Part shown: one piece after another, positions 1 to 6,977 of the stretch
Layout of the letters: each line of letters starts with the position of its first letter
How positions within the stretch are numbered: position 1 is the stretch's first letter
DNA from: a virus
Length of the DNA stretch: 23,516 nt
Reading direction: 5' to 3' (one strand)
Virus record (IMG/VR): IMGVR_UViG_3300037493_000586
Location: 1-23,516 of that record
Translations under genes and position numbers: made by a program
Notes under the pieces: generated by a model
What the model was told of the DNA's origin: nothing
Databases searched by the model: none
What the model saw: the letters and a program-made list of their open reading frames with translations, nothing else

Positions 1-2
1 TA

Positions 3-431
3 TTAAGCCCAAACAAACAACAAAAAGGTTACGAAACGGTTACTTTAAAAGGTAATATAAATAAAATGTGTTCTATTCATAGATTAGTTGCAAAAGCATT
101 TATACCGAACCCCCAAAATAAAAAAGAAGTTAATCATATAAATGGTATTAAAAATGATAATAGATTAGAAAATCTTGAATGGGCAACATCATCTGAAAAT
201 AGAGTACACGCATATAAAACAGGTCTTCAAAAAGGTCACCAAAAAAGAGGTAAAGATAGTCCATTATCAATGCCAGTTATTCAGTTAACATTAGATGGCA
301 AATTTGTAGCAAAATATGCAGCAGGAAAAGAAGCTGCAAGACAAATACGTGGTCATGCAGGTAGTATAAATAGATGTTGTAATGGTAAAAATAAATCATC
401 ATCAGGTTTTAAATGGGAATTTTCAATATAA
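3..431 (+). CDS. HNH homing-type endonuclease, 5'-truncated by the window edge
   Basis: The reading frame is open from base 3 to the stop at 429-431 (142 residues). The first ATG in view, at 66, falls inside the domain, so the true start lies upstream. Seen: a lead-in 'KGYETVTLKG', then 'IHRLVAKAFIPNP', then 'VNHINGIKNDNRLENLEW', the H-N-N/H core of the HNH_3 family. The C-terminal part, 'MPVIQLTLDGKFVAKYAAGKEAA' to 'GFKWEF', resembles the NUMOD1 DNA-binding repeat. Family knowledge: NUMOD4-HNH-NUMOD1 proteins are free-standing homing endonucleases common in phages, where they nick or cut cognate sites and spread. The NUMOD4 part would lie before base 3. The next gene starts 4 bases after this stop. 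Family assignment is firm; activity is inferred. Confidence 0.88.
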   Translation, partial: LSPNKQQKGYETVTLKGNINKMCSIHRLVAKAFIPNPQNKKEVNHINGIKNDNRLENLEWATSSENRVHAYKTGLQKGHQKRGKDSPLSMPVIQLTLDGKFVAKYAAGKEAARQIRGHAGSINRCCNGKNKSSSGFKWEFSI

Positions 432-434
432 ATT

Positions 435-668
435 ATGATAATATTATTAAACGCTCTATGGATTTCAGGTTTTGCTTTTGCACTTCATGAGTTTTTCCAT
501 TTTTTAATTAGCAAGTTTCCCAATAGGAAACTAAAGAAACCTTTTAGTTGTGTGACTTGCCTTTCTTTTTGGGTAGGGTTAATTGCTTCGGTAGTTCTTT
601 TCGATCCTTTGTTAATCTTTCTGCCTTTTGTTTTTACTAAAGTAATCAATAAGTTTTTATGGAATTGA
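435..668 (+). CDS. Small membrane protein with CxxC-SFW motif
   Basis: A 77-residue protein that I cannot name. Seen: a hydrophobic N-terminal segment (about residues 2-25), a short basic stretch (KFPNRKLKKP), a 'CVTCLSFWVG' motif, and a second hydrophobic segment (about 44-70). The two segments suggest two membrane spans with the cysteine pair at the start of the second. The C-x-x-C-x-x-F-W pattern is reminiscent of DUF1360-type phage membrane proteins, but the match is by eye only. The gene begins 4 bases after the HNH stop. Its end overlaps the next start (ATGGAATTGA), which supports translational coupling. Confidence 0.7.
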   Translation: MIILLNALWISGFAFALHEFFHFLISKFPNRKLKKPFSCVTCLSFWVGLIASVVLFDPLLIFLPFVFTKVINKFLWN

Positions 669-910
669 CACAGATGCAGTATGAGTTAATTATAGACTCT
701 ATAAAACGATATAGATTAACCATGTCAGAAAGATTTATGGTTTACCATGACGAAGACATCCACATGGCGAATGTTTTAAGAAAAGACTTAGGGATAAACG
801 AGCCACTTCCTAAGTGTAGTTCATGCGACGGCTTAGCCTATAGTGAGGCTTTATTTGGAGAGTTAAACAAATTAGTAATCAATTATGAAATACATCAAAG
901 TAAAATGTAG
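659..910 (+). CDS. Hypothetical protein with CSSC motif
   Basis: An 83-residue protein of unknown function. It looks mostly helical, with a 'KCSSCDG' cysteine pair near residue 53 that could hold a metal or form a disulfide, and no membrane segment or signal peptide. It overlaps the upstream gene by 10 bases and the downstream glycosyltransferase by 26. That tight packing on one strand is the main evidence that it is expressed. I recognise no family and assign no function. Confidence 0.6.
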   Translation: MELTQMQYELIIDSIKRYRLTMSERFMVYHDEDIHMANVLRKDLGINEPLPKCSSCDGLAYSEALFGELNKLVINYEIHQSKM

Positions 911-1655
911 CGGAAACGCAGGAGATATAGTTTACTCATTGAGCAGTCTATATCAGTATTGCCAGGATAACAACTGCAAAATAGTTTATTATATTAAAAT
1001 GGATATGCCAAGTGGTTTCACTTTAGAGACACATCCAACGGGTGCAGTTATGATGAATGACTTTATGTTCGATTTTCTTGCACCATTACTAAAAGCCCAA
1101 CCTTACATTCATGATGTTATAAAGTTAGGCAAAGAAGAGAATGTAATTTTAGATTTTGATATTGACTTATTTCGAAAGGACTATGTTAATTTGTCAGCAG
1201 GCAATATTCAGAACTGGATTTCAAACACCTATCACGAATTTAGACCAAACCTAAGTAAGCAATGTCTATTCTTACCTGAAAACATCGGCAACAATTACAT
1301 AATCGTAAACCGAACTACACGTTACAATAACTTCTTTATTGATTATTCAGTCTTAGCACAATACGATAATGTATACTTTGTAGGGACTGAGAAAGAGTTT
1401 AAACGCTTTGCGATTCACAATAATAACATTACTCATTTAAAAGTTTCTAACGCCTTAGAGATGGCAATAGCAATAAACGGATGTAAGTTATTTATTGGCG
1501 GTCAATCCTTAGCCTTTAGCATTGCAGAGCAATTAAAAGTCAAAAGAATATTAGAGCAGTATCTTTACGCTCCAAATGTTATCCCTCAAGGGGGCGAATG
1601 GTTTACTTTTCACACTGACGAACAATTTAAAAACATATTAAACAAAGTATTATGA
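885..1655 (+). CDS. Glycosyltransferase-like protein (GT9/GT-B type)
   Basis: 256 residues. The start 'KCSGNAGDIVYSLSSL' (residues 7-22) is the glycine-rich first loop typical of heptosyltransferase-like GT-B enzymes. The C-terminal half has 'YDNVYFVGTEKEF' followed by 'GCKLFIGGQSLAFSIAEQLKVKRILEQ' (199-225), the usual site for nucleotide-sugar binding. Knowledge: GT9-like enzymes transfer sugars from activated donors, and phage copies may glycosylate phage DNA, virion proteins or host surface. Inference: next to a methyltransferase this could be part of a modification cassette, but neither donor nor acceptor can be read from the sequence. It is shorter than cellular GT9 enzymes (about 330-350). 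The next gene overlaps its stop (ATGA). Confidence 0.7.
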   Translation: MKYIKVKCSGNAGDIVYSLSSLYQYCQDNNCKIVYYIKMDMPSGFTLETHPTGAVMMNDFMFDFLAPLLKAQPYIHDVIKLGKEENVILDFDIDLFRKDYVNLSAGNIQNWISNTYHEFRPNLSKQCLFLPENIGNNYIIVNRTTRYNNFFIDYSVLAQYDNVYFVGTEKEFKRFAIHNNNITHLKVSNALEMAIAINGCKLFIGGQSLAFSIAEQLKVKRILEQYLYAPNVIPQGGEWFTFHTDEQFKNILNKVL

Positions 1656-1849
1656 AAATTTTAGCAATCACATTTTTATCAATTATTGTCTTATGGATAA
1701 TATTTGCAACTATCGTTATGATATGGGGTAATTTATTTAAGAAGCCCCTCCGAGAAAAACTTGAGGAATTTACTCTTAGCTTTCTTATAGGGATGGTAAT
1801 GGTAGTATTTCTTTGTGTTATATTAAAATCATTAATCTTAATATTATGA
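1652..1849 (+). CDS. Small two-span membrane protein
   Basis: 65 residues, almost entirely two hydrophobic segments (about 1-28 and 42-64) separated by a charged loop 'FKKPLREKLEEFT'. There is no lipobox or known motif. The ATG overlaps the glycosyltransferase stop and its own stop overlaps the methyltransferase start, both as ATGA. This places it firmly between those two genes in one transcript. It may anchor a neighbour at the membrane, but that is a guess. A longer minus-strand frame across the region is a shadow. Confidence 0.6.
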   Translation: MKILAITFLSIIVLWIIFATIVMIWGNLFKKPLREKLEEFTLSFLIGMVMVVFLCVILKSLILIL

Positions 1850-2493
1850 TTGACGAATACGAAAAAATAGGCAACAGTTACAAGAGCAAAGTGTTCGGTA
1901 ACCCTCAAGACATTTACACCGACAACTACTGGTCAACTCCGATTCGTTCATCCATTGATGAACAAGTGGCTAATGTGGTAGACAAGAATAGACTTGTCAT
2001 GGAAAATTTAACTTTAATCGAACCTCGCAAGAACTTAGAGATTGCTTGTTCGCCTGGCGTTTTGCTTGGTGAAATGTCAAGGAACTTTGAGTGCGTAGGT
2101 ATCGAGGTTGATTCAAAGTATAAAGAACAAATTGAAAAGTATTCCAACGGCTCAGCTTTACACTTTGGGTTCTTCCCTGAAATCACAAAGGAGTGGGATT
2201 CAAGCCAATTCTCAAACATAATAGCATTAGATGTCTTTGAACACATTGAGGATAGTAAAGGATTCTTAAGAGAGTGCAATCGTTTAATGGTCAAAGGTGG
2301 GCATTTAATAATCCAATCCCCTATAATCTTAACCGATGGGCAAATGGATGACAAAATGTTTAACGGCTTAGAACATATTTGGATTTATGGGATTGAGGAC
2401 ATGAAAGCCTTGTTAATTGAAAACGGGTTTATCATTCACGATATTCAAAGACATAAGGTTGGACACGAACAAATAACCGCAGTAAAAATATAG
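1846..2493 (+). CDS. Class I SAM-dependent methyltransferase
   Basis: 215 residues from the chosen start. An in-frame ATG exists at 1813, but the one at 1846 forms the ATGA overlap used throughout this genome and removes an unlikely leader. Motifs: SAM-binding motif I 'NLEIACSPGVLLGEM' (63-77), an acidic end of beta-2 ('GIEVDS', 85-90), 'ALDVFEHIED' (127-136), and 'FLRECNRLMVKGGHLIIQSPI' (140-160), matching the Methyltransf_11/23 pattern of a helix followed by (K)GG and a beta strand. Knowledge: this class methylates small molecules, sugars, proteins or lipids. There is no DPPY/NPPF motif, which argues against an adenine-DNA methylase. Substrate unknown; the adjacent glycosyltransferase suggests a sugar. 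Confidence 0.8.
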   Translation: MIDEYEKIGNSYKSKVFGNPQDIYTDNYWSTPIRSSIDEQVANVVDKNRLVMENLTLIEPRKNLEIACSPGVLLGEMSRNFECVGIEVDSKYKEQIEKYSNGSALHFGFFPEITKEWDSSQFSNIIALDVFEHIEDSKGFLRECNRLMVKGGHLIIQSPIILTDGQMDDKMFNGLEHIWIYGIEDMKALLIENGFIIHDIQRHKVGHEQITAVKI

Positions 2494-2526
2494 AAATTAT
2501 AAACAAAAAACAATATATTATAAATA

Positions 2527-3531
2527 ATGGGAGTCCCTAAAACGCAAACCAACAAACTTACTGAGGATGCAATCTTAATGTTTCCTGAGATGTCCAAGAC
2601 TTCGATTGCAAGATACTTATTTGCTACCTATCCAACACACTTCAATAACATAGAGAATGCCAGGTCAATGGTTAGAAAGCTAACAGGAGCGCAAGGGGAT
2701 TTAAGACGAAAGTACAAACAAGTCGACCATGTTCCTGCAAGAGAGACTCAATTTAATCTACCTAAGTCAGAGGGTAAGTCAAGAATATTCTACCATTTAG
2801 ATAAGTCCATTAAGAACGCCCTTATCCTTTCTGACATACACTTCCCGAACCATGATGTCGAAGCTTTAAGGAGTGCGCTGATATACGGTAAGGAAAATAA
2901 CATTGATTGTATAATTTTAAACGGAGACATCTTAGACAACGAACCATTCACTAATCATGATGCACCCCCTCAGAAGTTGACCGCAGTAGCTGAATGGTTT
3001 CAAATGGCTGAAGATTTTCTTGATATGTTGATTAAAGAGTTTGGAGTTCCTATCCATTGGACTGAGGGCAACCACGATAACTGGTATAAGAGATGGCTAA
3101 TGAAGAAAGCCCCAATCCTTTTCAATGATGCTTACTACACAATGTCATCAAGACTTAAGTTAAGAGAAAAGGGAATAAAGTTTCATGACGAAAACATAAT
3201 CTTCATGGCAGGCAAACTCCCAATCACTCATGGTCATCTATTAGTAAGGGGGGCATTCTCTCCAGTTAACCCATCAAAAGGAATATTCAACAAACTAAAA
3301 GGCTCAATGCTTATAGGACATTGTCATCAAACAAGTGAACACTCCGAGAGTTTATTAGACGGCTCTTTAATTACAACTTACTCAACAGGATGTCTTTGCA
3401 CTTTAGCACCCTCATACGATCCACATAACATGAGACATAACTTAGGATTTGCAAGAGTAGAGATAAGAGACGGTGGAAACTATAGAGTACACAACAAACG
3501 AATAGATTACTTTACAAAACAAATTTACTAA
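2527..3531 (+). CDS. Calcineurin-like metallophosphoesterase with N-terminal helical/HTH-like region
   Basis: 334 residues. The metal-binding set is complete: D-x-H in 'ILSDIHFPNHD' (100-110), G-D-x-x-D in 'LNGDILD' (131-137), 'GNHDN' (181-185), 'THGH' (234-237) and G-H-x-H in 'IGHCHQTSEH' (263-272). Family knowledge: these enzymes use two metal ions to hydrolyse phosphomono- or diesters; in phages the substrate is rarely known. The first about 65 residues ('LTEDAILMFPEMSKTSIARYL' then 'ARSMVRKLTGAQG') look like a helix-turn-helix region that could bind DNA. An A/T-rich leader precedes the start. It lies about 370 bases before the terminase genes. A role in DNA processing or nucleotide metabolism is inference only. 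Confidence 0.9.
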   Translation: MGVPKTQTNKLTEDAILMFPEMSKTSIARYLFATYPTHFNNIENARSMVRKLTGAQGDLRRKYKQVDHVPARETQFNLPKSEGKSRIFYHLDKSIKNALILSDIHFPNHDVEALRSALIYGKENNIDCIILNGDILDNEPFTNHDAPPQKLTAVAEWFQMAEDFLDMLIKEFGVPIHWTEGNHDNWYKRWLMKKAPILFNDAYYTMSSRLKLREKGIKFHDENIIFMAGKLPITHGHLLVRGAFSPVNPSKGIFNKLKGSMLIGHCHQTSEHSESLLDGSLITTYSTGCLCTLAPSYDPHNMRHNLGFARVEIRDGGNYRVHNKRIDYFTKQIY

Positions 3532-3532
3532 T

Positions 3533-3760
3533 ATGTGGATAGAAGTTTTTGAACTAACGGCAGAACAAGAAGAGCAAGATTGGTACGATTTAGCAGAGTG
3601 CAACATCGTTTCAAGATTCTTTCTTACGATGGATTCCTTTTCCAAGTACACCGATGTGAACGGCTACGAATATGTATCGTTTTACTCTGGGGGGTGTGAA
3701 TGGATTAGCATTTTAAAATTGGATGAGTTTTTGGAGCTCTATATAAATAAAACACCATGA
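3533..3760 (+). CDS. Small acidic hypothetical protein
   Basis: 75 residues, rich in Glu/Asp and aromatic residues, with no membrane segment, cysteine motif or recognised domain. It starts 1 base after the metallophosphoesterase stop. Its stop overlaps the next small gene as ATGA. Its position and coupling make it a probable gene; its function is unknown. Small acidic phage proteins often bind host proteins, but nothing specific here shows that. Confidence 0.6.
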   Translation: MWIEVFELTAEQEEQDWYDLAECNIVSRFFLTMDSFSKYTDVNGYEYVSFYSGGCEWISILKLDEFLELYINKTP

Positions 3761-3903
3761 AGCCAAGACAAAGAACCGACCACGATTTATTAAGTAGACA
3801 AGAAGAGGCGAAACGAATAATTAAACGCCCTCAGTTTACTTCAAACTTTACCGCAGACAATAGACTATTCTATTTATACTTAGACATAATTAAACAAAAA
3901 TAA
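3757..3903 (+). CDS. 48-residue basic hypothetical protein
   Basis: A short frame that runs ATGAAGCCAAGA to TAA at 3901-3903. The product begins MKPRQRTDHDLLSRQEEAKR and ends 'FYLYLDIIKQK'. It fills exactly the gap between the acidic gene (ATGA overlap) and the small terminase, whose ATG lies 1 base after this stop. The basic N-terminal half could contact nucleic acid. The fit of both ends is the evidence for a real gene. Function unknown. Confidence 0.55.
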   Translation: MKPRQRTDHDLLSRQEEAKRIIKRPQFTSNFTADNRLFYLYLDIIKQK

Positions 3904-3904
3904 C

Positions 3905-4318
3905 ATGGCAGGACATCCAAGAAACATAGAAACACCCGAAAAGATGTGGGAACTATTTATCTCATATCAAAAACAAACCAAGGCAAACCCAAGATATAAG
4001 ACTCAATTTGTAGGCAGAGAGGGAGACATGGTTAAAGAACCCTTAGAGAGACCTTTAACATTAGAGGGATTTGAGAACTACTGCTATGATATTGTGGGAG
4101 TTGTAGGTCAGTATTTTGATAATCAAGATGATTTATATAAAGAATACATTGCTATCTGTCGCATGATAAGGAAACATATCCGCCAAGACCAAATCGAGGG
4201 GGGCATGGTAGGACAATACAACCCAAGCATAACACAAAGGCTTAACGGATTGGTTGAAAGACAAGAGACAACTATCAAAGAACAACCATTATTCCCTGAC
4301 GAACCTGCAAAAGATTAA
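3905..4318 (+). CDS. terS: Terminase small subunit, P22 gp3-like DNA-packaging protein
   Basis: 137 residues directly upstream of the large terminase. It resembles the small packaging proteins of the P22 gp3 type: 'RPLTLEGFENYCYDIVG' (about residues 49-65) matches the 'LTxEGF' helix, and 'IEGGMVGQYNPSITQRLNGLVER' (97-119) matches the conserved 'GG..G.(Y/F)N..I...L.GL' segment. Knowledge: small terminases form rings, recognise the packaging site and regulate the motor. Together with context this is a confident call, although the sequence of this family drifts and no search was run. An 82-base gap with small hairpins separates it from the large subunit. Confidence 0.85.
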   Translation: MAGHPRNIETPEKMWELFISYQKQTKANPRYKTQFVGREGDMVKEPLERPLTLEGFENYCYDIVGVVGQYFDNQDDLYKEYIAICRMIRKHIRQDQIEGGMVGQYNPSITQRLNGLVERQETTIKEQPLFPDEPAKD

Positions 4319-4400
4319 ACAAAAAGTGTCTTAATTAATTGATACTCATTAAACGAGTGCCAACCATCTACGGGGTGGAGACAAATAAAAGTTAAACAAA
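4319..4400 (+). other. Spacer between the terminase genes with two short hairpins
   Basis: This 82-base non-coding gap stands out because nearly all neighbouring genes touch or overlap. It holds ACTC (4344-4347) paired with GAGT (4355-4358), and CCATC (4364-4368) that can pair with GGTGG (4374-4378, one G-T). No T-run follows, so neither is an intrinsic terminator. It could be a packaging recognition site, a leader that sets terminase expression, or nothing. The assignment is tentative. Confidence 0.3.
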
Positions 4401-5561
4401 ATGTTCAAACGGACTACTGCAATCAATAAACTTCTAAAACTAACCAAGAGAAAAAGGGTAGTTCAAGGGGGAACGAGTGCAGGAAAAACCTTTGGCATAC
4501 TTCCGATATTGATTGACTATGCAACCAAGAACGCCAAGAGCGAGATAAGTGTAGTAAGTGAAACAATTCCCCATTTGCGTAGAGGTGCAATCAAAGACTT
4601 TCTTAAGATAATGGATTGGACGGGGCGTTATATCGATACTAATTGGAATCGAACTTTACTAACTTACACATTTGCGAACGGTTCTTTTATTGAGTTCTTT
4701 AGCGCAGACCAAGAAGCCAAACTTAGAGGAGCAAGAAGAAACATTCTTTATGTTAACGAGGCGAACAACTTATCCTTTGAAGCTTACCATCAACTAAGCA
4801 TAAGAACCTCACATCACATATGGTTAGACTTTAACCCGACCGCAGAGTTTTGGGTACACACCGAAGTATTAAAAGAAGAAGACTCGGAGTTGATTATTCT
4901 CAACTATAAAGACAATGAGACTTTAAGTGAGTCTATTATTAAGGACATTGAATCAGCAAAGGAGAAAGCCAAGACATCAGCATATTGGGAGAATTGGTAT
5001 AAGGTCTACGGACTCGGAGAACTTGGAGCGGTGCAAGGAACTATATTTAGTAACTGGAGTACAATAGACACCATCCCGAACGATGCAAGACTTTTAGGCA
5101 TAGGATTAGACTTTGGCTATTCAGTCGATCCAACGGCTTGTATTGGGATTTACAAGTACAATGACAGTTACATCCTGCATGAGTTGATATATCAAAAGGA
5201 ACTATCTAATAAAAACATATTTGATTTGATAAAGTCAGAGCCGACAATGGTCATATGTGACTCAGCAGAACCCAAATCAATAGCAGAACTACAAAGCTAC
5301 GGTCTTAAGTGTATGGGTGCTTTAAAAGGCAAGGATTCAATCTTGCACGGGATTCAATTGATTCAACAACAAAGCTTACTAATAACCAAACACTCAACTA
5401 ACCTAATCAAAGAACTGAGAGGTTATGTTTGGGCAACTGACCGAGACAACAAACCAACAGGCAACCCCGTTGAAATAAACAATCACTTAATGGATGCCAT
5501 GCGATATGGCTTCACTCACATTATACAACAACCAGGCTTAGGAACATATAGAATAAGATGA
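4401..5561 (+). CDS. terL: Terminase large subunit (ATPase and nuclease)
   Basis: 386 residues with both domains of a packaging motor, PBSX/Terminase_3-like. ATPase: Walker A 'GGTSAGKT' (23-30), Walker B 'ILYVNEAN' (115-122) with catalytic Glu120, and a likely coupling segment near 'LDFNPT' (142-147). Nuclease (RNase H fold): acidic residues in 'GIGLDFGY' (Asp237), 'MVICDSAEPKS' (Asp287) and 'HLMDAMRYG' (Asp365). Role: it pumps DNA into the prohead through the portal and cuts the concatemer. The length is normal to slightly short for the family. Its stop overlaps the next gene (ATGA). Unlike most phages the portal gene does not follow; it lies at 16143. Confidence 0.96.
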   Translation: MFKRTTAINKLLKLTKRKRVVQGGTSAGKTFGILPILIDYATKNAKSEISVVSETIPHLRRGAIKDFLKIMDWTGRYIDTNWNRTLLTYTFANGSFIEFFSADQEAKLRGARRNILYVNEANNLSFEAYHQLSIRTSHHIWLDFNPTAEFWVHTEVLKEEDSELIILNYKDNETLSESIIKDIESAKEKAKTSAYWENWYKVYGLGELGAVQGTIFSNWSTIDTIPNDARLLGIGLDFGYSVDPTACIGIYKYNDSYILHELIYQKELSNKNIFDLIKSEPTMVICDSAEPKSIAELQSYGLKCMGALKGKDSILHGIQLIQQQSLLITKHSTNLIKELRGYVWATDRDNKPTGNPVEINNHLMDAMRYGFTHIIQQPGLGTYRIR

Positions 5562-6190
5562 ACATAAAACAATACCAAGGAATCTACAACGCTATTAAGT
5601 TAGGCGGAGACGATGAAATAAGAACGGCATACAATGTGATGTCAGTTTTAACGGGAAAGTCAATTGGCGAATACCGAAAGATGAAATGGCTTGACTTTGT
5701 AAAAGAGCAGGAAGCTTTAGAGATTCCCGACATCACTTCTTTTCCTGATGCTTGGGTAACCGAGTTTGAGGTTAAGGGTGAAAAGTACTTTGTCAATCAG
5801 TATATAACCGATTGGAATACCGAACAGTTTATTTCCATGTCCTCTTTGACAAAGGAGAAAGAAGCCATCGTAGACAATCTGCATTTAATCTTAGCGACAT
5901 TATGCTATAAAGACAAAGACGAAGATGTTCAAATGACTGAGTTTAATCGACGGGCTGAATTATTCAGAGATCATTTAGACGTGGATGTTGCTTATCCGAT
6001 AGGGTTTTTTTTTGCACTTCTTTTAGTGAAATTGTCGGAGACTATCCAGTCCTCTTCAACAAAGAAAAAGACCAAGAAGAAGAAGAGCAAGAGTCGGATT
6101 GGTTCTCTAATAAGTGGTCTTGGTATGCGACAATTGATAAACTATTTGCGAAAGAAGATAGGAGCAAGTTTCCGTTCTATTACAAAATGA
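5558..6190 (+). CDS. Tail-assembly-chaperone-like protein, zero-frame product
   Basis: 210 residues in the zero frame. The first about 152 residues look like a real globular domain ('SIGEYRKMKWLDFV', 'FEVKGEKYFVN', 'NRRAELFRDHLDVDVAYPIGFFF'). After the T9 run at 6005-6013 the zero frame turns into a lysine/serine-rich tail ending in 'RSITK', which looks like chance translation, while the -1 frame continues sensibly to 6258. The natural product therefore seems to need a -1 shift, giving about 233 residues. Placement before tail genes, and knowledge that tail chaperones (lambda gpG/gpGT type) use -1 frameshifting, suggest a tail chaperone. The sequence itself does not name it, and a lost T in the assembly is the main alternative. 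Confidence 0.6.
   Translation: MNIKQYQGIYNAIKLGGDDEIRTAYNVMSVLTGKSIGEYRKMKWLDFVKEQEALEIPDITSFPDAWVTEFEVKGEKYFVNQYITDWNTEQFISMSSLTKEKEAIVDNLHLILATLCYKDKDEDVQMTEFNRRAELFRDHLDVDVAYPIGFFFALLLVKLSETIQSSSTKKKTKKKKSKSRIGSLISGLGMRQLINYLRKKIGASFRSITK
6005..6013 (+). promoter_or_regulatory. T9 slippery run, candidate -1 frameshift site
   Basis: Nine T's read in the zero frame as GGG TTT TTT TTT GCA. This contains the canonical heptamer T TTT TTT, on which both tRNAs can re-pair after slipping back one base. The downstream -1 frame is open to a TGA at 6256-6258 that overlaps the next ATG. I did not find an obvious stable pseudoknot by eye. RNA polymerase slippage on T9 could give the same result. Confidence 0.6.
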
Positions 6191-6258
6191 ACGCTTATGA
6201 CTTCTTGAACCATCTATGTTACTTGAAAGATAAAACCGATAACCAACCAAAGAAATGA
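6013..6258 (+). CDS. -1 frame extension of the chaperone-like gene
   Basis: Joined after the T9 run, this frame adds 81 residues. It includes 'GDYPVLFNKEKDQEEEEQ', then 'NKWSWYATIDKLFAKEDRSK' and 'FYYKMNAYDFLNHLCYLKDK', with an acidic linker followed by an aromatic-rich helical domain. Two facts support it. The composition is protein-like, unlike the overlapping zero-frame tail. Its TGA (6256-6258) forms an ATGA overlap with the next gene at 6255, as at 1652, 1846, 3757, 5558, 21005 and 21840. It has no sensible start of its own, so it should be made only as a fusion with the upstream 152 residues. Confidence 0.65.
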   Translation, partial: CTSFSEIVGDYPVLFNKEKDQEEEEQESDWFSNKWSWYATIDKLFAKEDRSKFPFYYKMNAYDFLNHLCYLKDKTDNQPKK

Positions 6259-6851
6259 AACTAAGTGATGAGATATTAGACAAGTGTGCGGATGTCCTAT
6301 TAGAATGGGGCAATAAGAACGCCGAGCAAATGAGAGTCTTCTTAAGGCAAAGACTAAAACAAAAACAAACTGAATCTAACTTAGCGCAGAGCATTCAAAC
6401 CAAAGGCGCAATGGTCAAAGGCGATGTTGTGACAATGACAATCGACCTAAACGATTACTGGATGTTTGTAGATTTAGGAGTCAAGGGTTTAAAAAATCGC
6501 TCAGCCTCAGGAGTGCCGACTAAGACTTATACAAATAAAGACTTTCCAGGTGGGTTCTCATTTAAAAATATGGCAACACCGCCTCAAATGATTAGTAACT
6601 TACAAGACTACATCGCAAGGAAAGGTATACCCGTAAGGACAAGCAAGAGTCAAAGTGGAGCTGAGGTAATTAAAAATAGTTTTACAATGGCTCAATCAAT
6701 GGCGGATGCAATCAAGATGAAAGGTATTGACGGCACTCAGTTCTATTCAGATACATTTAACGATGAATCATACCGAGAGTTAACCGAACAACTTTCAAAG
6801 GTAATCGGTCAAGAAGTAGAGTTCAGATTAATAACCGAATTTAAGAAGTAG
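6255..6851 (+). CDS. HK97 gp10-like tail completion / virion protein
   Basis: 198 residues. The pattern 'LNDYWMFVDLGVKGLKN' (about 68-84), then 'ATPPQMISNLQDYIARKGIPVR' (about 110-131), then 'AQSMADAIKMKGIDGTQFY' (about 150-168) matches what I know of HK97 gp10-type proteins: a beta strand with a conserved 'vDyG', a helix ending 'rKGI', and a late 'i...Gi....f'. Such proteins complete the tail or the head-tail joint. It couples by ATGA to the -1 frame of the preceding gene. Family assignment is by motif order only; 'structural protein' is safer than the exact joint position. Confidence 0.6.
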   Translation: MKLSDEILDKCADVLLEWGNKNAEQMRVFLRQRLKQKQTESNLAQSIQTKGAMVKGDVVTMTIDLNDYWMFVDLGVKGLKNRSASGVPTKTYTNKDFPGGFSFKNMATPPQMISNLQDYIARKGIPVRTSKSQSGAEVIKNSFTMAQSMADAIKMKGIDGTQFYSDTFNDESYRELTEQLSKVIGQEVEFRLITEFKK

Positions 6852-6853
6852 GT

Positions 6854-6940
6854 ATGGATATGTTTAGTTATTTATTCGGTGTTCTTATAGGGGCTATAGG
6901 GGCAAGAGTTATGCTTGAGTGGAGAAAGTCAAAAGAATAG
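6854..6940 (+). CDS. Tiny membrane peptide
   Basis: A 28-residue frame, 2 bases after the previous stop: MDMFSYLFGVLIGAIGARVM then LEWRKSKE. It has one hydrophobic span and a positively charged C-terminus, a common layout for small phage membrane proteins. No family is recognisable at this length. It fills most of the 126-base gap before the 6978 gene. It could be a chance frame. Confidence 0.35.
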   Translation: MDMFSYLFGVLIGAIGARVMLEWRKSKE

Positions 6941-6942
6941 CA

Positions 6943-6977
6943 AGGTATTTTTAAACTTAATTAATATTATATAAGTA
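6943..6977 (+). promoter_or_regulatory. Promoter-like leader motif before the distal tail gene
   Basis: AATATTATATAA at 6963-6974 sits 3 bases before the ATG at 6978. The identical 12 bases sit 3 bases before the ATG at 13030. Aligned this way, 6943-6945 (AGG) takes the place of the TTG seen at the other copies, followed by N19 and TATTATA. It is therefore a weaker match to the TTG-N19-TA pattern, and it may serve as a translation leader instead. Confidence 0.45.

Noticed and set aside
1813-1845. Earlier in-frame start for the methyltransferase
   Set aside because: It would add 11 hydrophobic residues inside the preceding gene. The ATG at 1846 forms the usual ATGA overlap.
1627-2354. Minus-strand frames at 1627-1908 and 1926-2354
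   Set aside because: They lie antisense to the membrane-protein and methyltransferase genes, whose motifs and ATGA coupling are clear. The antisense products have no recognisable domain.
4364-4378. Possible tRNA fragment or terminator between the terminase genes
   Set aside because: The stem is only 5 pairs, with no T-run, no cloverleaf and no T-arm sequence.
6014-6190. Zero-frame lysine-rich tail as a nuclear-targeting or DNA-binding domain
   Set aside because: Its composition follows from reading GAA/AAG-rich -1 frame codons one base off. The -1 frame gives the better protein and the expected gene junction.
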